Shown one piece after another: positions 58,377 to 64,000 of a DNA stretch of 64,000 nt. The position numbers and the translations under genes are program-made. The notes under the pieces are model-generated. The model was not told where the DNA came from. It saw nothing but the letters and a program-made list of their open reading frames with translations, and searched no databases. The DNA comes from Sycon ciliatum. Taxonomy: Eukaryota > Porifera > Calcarea > Leucosolenida > Sycettidae. The stretch spans positions 17,234,180 to 17,298,179 of the forward strand of contig NC_088645.1 in assembly GCF_964019385.1 (NCBI RefSeq), in the 5' to 3' direction. Position 1 is the first letter of the stretch; each line of letters opens with the position of its first letter.

Positions 58377-58700
58377 ATCATTATAACCAAGAGTAGATAA
58401 ACAAGAGTGTGCAACTCCGGATCTCTTCTGCACAATCTGCAGATACCCCCGCCCACGGCGGAATTTTTTGTTGACGTCACCTTTTTTCAGGGAAACGTGG
58501 ACTTTGCCGCAGAGCAGTGTGAGAGCACGTGCTGGGCACCGACCTTGTAGTGCAAAGCCCCGCCAAGTGCACGAGGGAAACCTCTCCGAAAGGCTCGCAG
58601 CGCGTGCGTCGTCGAAAAGATTACGTCAACAAAAAATTCCGCCGTGGGCCAACCCATCCGCGAGTTGCACACTCTTGTTTATCTACTCTTGTTATAACTC
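58377..58700. mobile_element. Foldback MITE with long inverted arms
   Basis: The left arm AAGAGTAGATAAACAAGAGT and GTGTGCAACTC pairs with the right arm GAGTTGCACAC and ACTCTTGTTTATCTACTCTT. A second inner pair is CACGGCGGAATTTTTTGTTG against CAACAAAAAATTCCGCCGTG. No ORF. Short TTATAAC/GTTATAA ends. Confidence 0.75.
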
Positions 58701-58734
58701 AGTGTTTCATGGACATACTCCATACTCCATAGGC

Positions 58735-59160
58735 AATCATCAGACAACTATCAATACTCCATAGGTAATCATCAGACAACTATCAATACTCCATCTCTTC
58801 AGACCAAGCAAGGGTGAGCAGCAACATTTTAAACGTTTTGAAACATTTCCAAAATATACTTGTAGATATTAAAACAAAACACCAACACCACAAAACATGA
58901 TTGAAAGAAAACAGCACCTCAGACATTCTGCACATTCTTCACAGTATCCAAAAGTGACAGAAAAAAACTCTGTGATGATGTATTGCGACACTTTGTAGCT
59001 AGACATTTGGCTGAAATGCAATAGATTTTCAGAGAAAGGAAAAAGAGCACACAGCTAACACAATCAATAGAATCATCCTCTGCACAGCGAGAATATGTAA
59101 CAATGAAAGCGATCGAAGTACAATGTAGATAAACAACTCAGTTCAGGAGTTTATAAGCAA
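58735..59160. other. No gene seen
   Basis: Contains a short direct repeat (TAATCATCAGACAACTATCA-like, twice at 58735-58785). The AATCATCAGACAAC phrase also occurs at 8455 and 26468 and may mark a dispersed repeat. Confidence 0.4.
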
Positions 59161-59248
59161 ATGCACACATGCACACACACATACACAAACTCACACACAC
59201 ACATACCCCCACACACATGCATAGTCACACATACAGACACAAGCGCAT

Positions 59249-59333
<85 letters not shown>

Positions 59334-59335
59334 CA
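59161..59335. repeat. CA/TG microsatellite
   Basis: An uninterrupted (CA)n core at about 59250-59326 within CA-rich sequence. His/Thr and Cys/Val ORFs are artefacts. Confidence 0.9.
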
Positions 59336-60984
59336 TAATGCAAGCACACATTGAAGCATGCAAGTATGATGAACAGAGATTGGAAATGCTCATATGTTCA
59401 CCATCTTGATCAGGCATGTTGGAACTGCTCCAGTCGGTCAGGACTTGGCTGGATCTACTGTTCGCCTGCCATGTTTACTACTGGCAAGGTCATGCATATT
59501 CAATGTGTCACGCAAAAATCTGAAATACTATAGGGAAGCCAGACCAATCAAACCTGCTAATACTGGTCCTGTTCATGTTTTACAGCAGTGAGAAACATTA
59601 GTGTAGAAACAAGATGCTCCCTGACAAAAGTTAGAACATGGTGACACAGTGGCTTCCCCAGTCACTGACATACACAGTACCACTGGGTGATACTGCAATG
59701 CCGAACAGACAATTAAAACAGGTGCTTGAACCGAAGGTAGCCACGTGCCAGAATGTGTCAGAAGTGAACACCTAACAGGGTATGACAATGGAAACACACA
59801 CACATACCGGCACACACACATACCAGCACACACACAACAACACACACACATTCACTCACCACATGCATTTACACACAAACACCCACCACATACATACACA
59901 GTCATATACTTCTGAAGTACACATCCATTACGATAGAATAATTGTAATATGCCCATCCACTGTTGCGTCTCGGTGCAGCGCCTGCTCATTATTTGTCACG
60001 TTTGTCCTAGTCTCCGTACCATTGTCTTTCCTTATTCTTTTCGAGCTGGTTATGTGAACGTAGTAAAAAAATAAAATAAATAAATAATCCAGAGGTGATA
60101 GAAGGTCCCGAAGGGACCAACAGTGTTCAAGTCATGAGCAGAATCGGGTGTGGCACACAAGAACGCGAACGCGCGCCAACCCCCCCCCCCCCTCCACACA
60201 CACATACACACATAAAAACACACACCATGCACCCACATGCACTCATGTACACTCACACACATATCGTATTTTCTGGAGTATAAGTCACACTGGGGTATAA
60301 GCAGCAACCCCAATTGTTTCCCACGAAATGCAGACATCAACCCTATTAAATCCCGCAGCTATGCAGAAGGCGTTACTTCAGTAACGTCTGGCGCTAGCAA
60401 GGGTCCACACAGCTTTAATTTGGTGTTTATTTATTTGTTTTTATGTTTCTGCCATCGGCATGCCTGGCACTATCCCGTACCTGTCCTGTACCATCAAGAG
60501 TACCGTACCATCAAGAGAATGAGTATGTATGCGTCTTTGTGGTCCACTTTCACAACAATAACACACACACACAGAAGTCTCTGCTGTGAGCACGGTGGCT
60601 CGGCATTGGCTTTATTATTGATACTATTACAATTATCTCCTTCCTGATTTTTTTTCTTGAATAATTGTATGTATAGGGCCTGATAAGAAAAAATAAGCAC
60701 AAGACACTGCTGATACTGTAGTCGCACAGCAAAACACACAGAAAACGACATGTTACAATGGATGTAACAACACCCGTCCAAGCTAAAGGACCGACATCCC
60801 TGCCCCAGGACGGCATCTCGAAACCCCCACACACTCACCACACGGTCATCATCCAGCTTCAGTTCAATCACTGTATTCTTCCCCTGCAGACTCAACCCCC
60901 CTGTCACTAGCCATACAATCTGAAGCTGTATGTAACCATACAACGGCCCACGACGCACACACCACCCCTACGTTATTTAACTAA
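59336..60984. other. No supported gene; repeat fragments
   Basis: CA-rich patches at 59792-59900 and 60195-60260 and a poly-C tract (60180-60192). At 60265 the phrase CGTATTTTCTGGAGTATAAG resembles the terminal repeat of a widespread MITE type, but the opposite end was not found. Confidence 0.45.
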
Positions 60985-61310
60985 ATGTTGAGTCACAGAA
61001 GGAGTCACCATCCCAGACACAAAAGAACAACTGGGGACAGGTACTAGTAGTGGGAAGACATTTATCATAGACGGAGAGACGGAGAGAAAGAGGAACTAAA
61101 CGACTACATTATAAAAGAGAGAGATATTTTGAAGAAAGTTGAGAGAGAGAGAGAGATCTGAAGAGAGTTGACGCAATAGATAGGGCCTGGGTAGCTATGG
61201 CAAACATGGGTGCGCAAGTAGCTACCCAGGCCAACGGAACGAAAGGTGAGAATGACGTAGGTGAGAATGACGTAGCACGGGCGGAGGTACCTAACATACC
61301 CCTCCTCCAT
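60985..61310. repeat. Dispersed repeat, copy 1 (no insertion)
   Basis: AATGTTGAGTCACAGAAGGA through ACGGGCGGAGGTACCTAACA matches 61985-62757 after removing the 387-bp element at 62106-62492 and a short rearranged piece near 62575. Contains GA-rich sequence and an inverted GGGCCTGGGTAGCTATGG / GTAGCTACCCAGGCC pair. Confidence 0.8.
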
Positions 61311-61749
61311 GAAAAAATCCCGCGTCCTCGCAGAGAGAAAAAAAAGAGAGAAAAAGATTAAAAAAAATGACTGAAGGAGAAAAAAACACACACACACACA
61401 CACATAATGCACGCGCGTACAGATCTCACAAAAGTGTGTACTAAAAATGCACTTCATTACAACGTTCCTGTACTACTTATAGTGTGCAATAACTATTGGA
61501 GTTTTACGAGGAACGTGAATTACTAGTATTTTGACCGGCTAATACAGCCTAGTTACACTTTTTCTAAACATCCAAAAATTAGAGCGTGGCTCACCATGAT
61601 AGGACCCCTAACTTGGTAATGTTTTATGAACACACGCGCGCACACACACTACAAAAAAATTCACGAAACAAATAAACCGAAAATAAATTTGACGAAGAAG
61701 GAACGCATACAAAAAAAAGAAAGAGAGAAAGGTAGCTGACCTGCATGAC

Positions 61750-61920
61750 GAGACGAGGTGGACATAGATGAGACGAGGTTGACAGTGACGAGAGGAGGTT
61801 GGCGTAGGAGAGACGAGGTTGACATGGACGAGACGAGGTTGGCGTAGGAGAGACGAGGTTGACATGGATGAGACGAAGTTGGCGTAGGACAGACGAGGTT
61901 GATATGGACGAGACGAATTA
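61750..61920. repeat. ~40-bp minisatellite
   Basis: GACGAGGTTGACATGGACGA and GACGAGGTTGGCGTAGGAGA alternate about four times, with decay at the edges. Confidence 0.75.
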
Positions 61921-61983
61921 TGCGGCCAGATGGTAGAGCACGAGAATCCCAGGGTCGCGGGCTTCGGCAAAAGCCGGGCGCCA
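61921..61983 (+). other. Degenerate tRNA-like sequence
   Basis: GGCCAGATGGTAGAGCACGA resembles a tRNA D-arm/box A; AGGGTCGCGGGCTTCGGC is a damaged T-arm, and GCGCCA ends the match. Cloverleaf folding is incomplete, so this is a tRNA pseudogene or a SINE head. It abuts the second copy of the 61-62 kb repeat. Confidence 0.4.
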
Positions 61984-62105
61984 ATGTTGAGTCACAGAAG
62001 GAGTCACCATCCCAGACACAAATGAACAACTGGGGACAGGTACTAGTAGTGGGAAGAAATTTATCATAGACGGAGAGACAGAGAGAAAGAGGAACTAAAC
62101 GACTA

Positions 62106-62492
62106 CCGTATTTCCTCGATTAATAGATCCGATCTTTTGTTTTTTGAAGAGGGTTGGACCCCTGGTCTCTTATTTGGGCATGGTCCATTATTTGAGCACG
62201 GTCCACTATATTTTCATCGGCACAAAAATCCACCATTTCCAGCGATGTGCCGATGAAAATATAGTGGACCGTGCTCAAATGATGAAAGAAAGCACTAGCC
62301 ACTACAAAAATTGTGCAACCTAAAATCGCGTCCTTTTTGGATCCACCACATGCTTTCTTAGTGCGCATGCGCAAGGCGATGAACTCAAATAAGAGACCGG
62401 GTCTCTTATTCGGGCATGGTCTACTATATTTTCCGTGAGGACTCTAGGAGGGTCTACTATTTGAGCATGGTCTATTATTCGAGGAAATACGG
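62106..62492. mobile_element. 387-bp DNA transposon/MITE with TA target duplication
   Basis: Inverted ends CCGTATTTCCTCGA and TCGAGGAAATACGG with TA on both sides (62104-62105, 62493-62494). The empty site is seen in the duplicate repeat (GACTACATTATAAAAG near 61101). The interior holds a perfect palindrome: GAGCACGGTCCACTATATTT (from about 62194) pairs with its complement ending about 62277. No ORF of note. Terminal and interior repeats such as CTCTTATTTGGGCATGGTCC suggest a nested structure. Confidence 0.8.
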
Positions 62493-62759
62493 TACATTAT
62501 GAAAGAGGGAGATATTTTGAAGAGAGTTGAGAGAGAGATCTGAAGAGAGTTGACGCAATATAACCACCCATGTTTGCCATAGCTACCCAGGCCCTATATT
62601 ATACACCCATGTTTGCCATAGCTACCCAGGCCCTATTTTATAGGGCCTGGGTAGCTATGGCAAACATGGGTGCGCAAGTAGCTACCCAGGCGAACGGAAC
62701 GAAAGGTGAGAATGACGTAGGTGAGAATGACGTAGCACGGGCGGAGGTACCTAACATAA

Positions 62760-64000
62760 AAAGAAAAGCAGTCGTAACTGCAACAGCCACATGGCCAATA
62801 AGAAAACCAATAAGATATATCGATAAACACCCACCCAGAAGTCAGGGATGGGAGGGTGGGATACAAACTGCACCATCGAAAAGCCACTGCGAAGTGACAG
62901 GAATGCGGTCCAGCACAACATTTTTGCTGAAGCAAAAAGTTGTGGAGAAATCCCAAAGTCGGTGCAATTTCGCATGAGTCGAAATGTTCAAGTTACCCAC
63001 AAAGACACAAGCTTTCCAACTCTCTTTGGCCGTTGGAAAGCGTACCTAAGTGTATCGGGGGAATGCATGCAGGCCGATAGTGCAGTACATCAAGTATTCA
63101 AGAGTTGCCAAGTGTAGACACGATACTGGTCAAGGGAGCTAAGACAGAGATCCTTGTCGTCAAGTCTGTCGAACCAGGCCTCAGTCAAACTGGCTGTTTA
63201 CGAGTGTCCAGATAGCGCGCCGCGTGTCAAGCGTCGCATCCTGAGAGAAATCTGCATGCACCGGTATGCTGTGAAGTATGGCTGCCCTTTCATATCCAGG
63301 GTTCTACCGCATCTGATCTGTCTCGATAAGCGGTACGGCTTGGAATGTGACAACACGACAACGCCCGAAAACGATGCCTGAACGGAACGAAATGGAAACG
63401 CACTTCAAAGTGTTTTGAAACGTTTTCGTTTGCGTGTAAACATTGAAAACGATTGGAAACAGAGCGCGGATATGGAAACCATTCCGCGGAAGACTATATT
63501 TCGCGGGAAATACCCAACCCTTGTGACCACCAGCACTCACCAACTCCAACTAACATGTTACATCCCGCCCTTGCGCCAAACCAGCACGTGATAACTCCAC
63601 TCTCCAGGTCGCTGATCGCCCTTTTTTCGTTTTCGTGTAAACGGTTCAAAACAAGTTGCCGTTCTCGTATAAACGGTTTGAAAATGATTCGAGGGCAGCC
63701 CGTTTTCGTTCCGTTTCGTTTCATTTCGTCTCCATGTAAACGCAGCCTCTCTCTAAACGCAGCCTCTCAGGCTGCGTTTACGAGTATGTATGCTAAGTGT
63801 ATCGGGGGAATGCATGCAGCTCAGGGCGATAGTGCGGGTTCGAATCCTAGGTCTTGAAAAAATAGGAGAAATTAAAAAAATTATAACATCCCTATGCTTT
63901 TTTGCCTAGGTCATCAATTTGGTAGACGGTGTCGTGTTACCCTCGAATGCAAAGAGAATGTTTACTTCTTTCGCTCAGGGCCCTACGCTATGTTTTTTGC
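62760..64000. other. Repeat-derived sequence, no supported gene
   Basis: 63380-63740 is rich in GAAACG / CGTTTC motifs on both strands, ending CATGTAAACGCAGCCT, followed by an inverted AGGCTGCGTTTACGAG; this looks like the end of a foldback DNA element. At 63837 GGTTCGAATCC is a perfect box B, but the box A-like CAGCTCAGGGCG lies too close for a tRNA. A related phrase, AAGTGTATCGGGGGAATGCA, occurs at 63049 and 63796. Confidence 0.45.

Noticed and set aside
63810..63860. Possible tRNA gene (perfect GGTTCGAATCC)
   Set aside because: The box A-like sequence is only about 12 nt upstream and no cloverleaf can form; at most a deleted SINE/tRNA relic.

Overview
This is a eukaryotic, almost certainly animal, genomic window. 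The evidence is split coding exons with GT-AG sites, calcium-binding EGF exons bounded by phase-1 introns, single-pass receptor-like proteins with tyrosine-rich tails, and several classes of retroelement and DNA transposon. Dinucleotide microsatellites, long poly-G tracts and very frequent TACATGTACA-type palindromes fit a marine invertebrate, possibly an early-branching one such as a sponge. That placement is inference and low confidence. No bacterial-style operons, CRISPR arrays or intact RNA genes were seen.

The host genes are one family of type-I membrane proteins, all on the minus strand. The recurring plan is: signal peptide; an unrecognised cysteine-containing ectodomain of about 150 residues on one exon; in some members an exon of three cbEGF repeats; and a final exon with a Ser/Thr/Pro-rich stalk, one transmembrane helix and a cytoplasmic tail with many Y-x-x-hydrophobic/Pro motifs ending in an S-[DE]-Y-[LM]-type motif. 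All inspected introns between modules are phase 1, so exons can be swapped without breaking frame. Members are G1 (left edge, ectodomain exon only), G2 (3757-6145), G3 (truncated tail 9785-10311), G4 (tail exon 12161-12684, possibly with EGF exons at 22.1 and 33.3 kb and an ectodomain exon at 35.9 kb), G2' (39314-41700), G3' (46545-50380, the most complete) and G5 (broken, 53.7-54.7 kb).

The region 1-10311 is repeated in direct orientation at about 35871-47072 (copies A and B), and smaller pieces recur at 32.6-33.8, 47.9-49.1 and 51.0-52.5 kb. Insertions present in only one copy give clean before/after pictures of mobile elements: a tRNA-derived SINE-like element (2659-3032) and a hairpin MITE (about 8371-8622) in A; a Harbinger-like element (44283-45091) and a composite element with two well-formed hammerhead ribozyme motifs (42812-43709) in B.

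Other mobile DNA: a DUF7869-type putative transposase with one in-frame stop (13384-15375); a 5.5-kb element with about 60-bp terminal inverted repeats that split a family unit (16458-21961); a decayed RTE-like retrotransposon (about 23070-26055); a Penelope-type GIY-YIG endonuclease ORF between 260-bp inverted arms, inserted in the membrane-spanning region of G5 (54714-56296); a 5'-truncated CR1/Jockey-like retrotransposon (about 56640-57946); and several MITEs and minisatellites in 58-64 kb. The most notable items are the receptor-like family with its unrecognised ectodomain and modular phosphotyrosine tails, and the hammerhead-bearing element.
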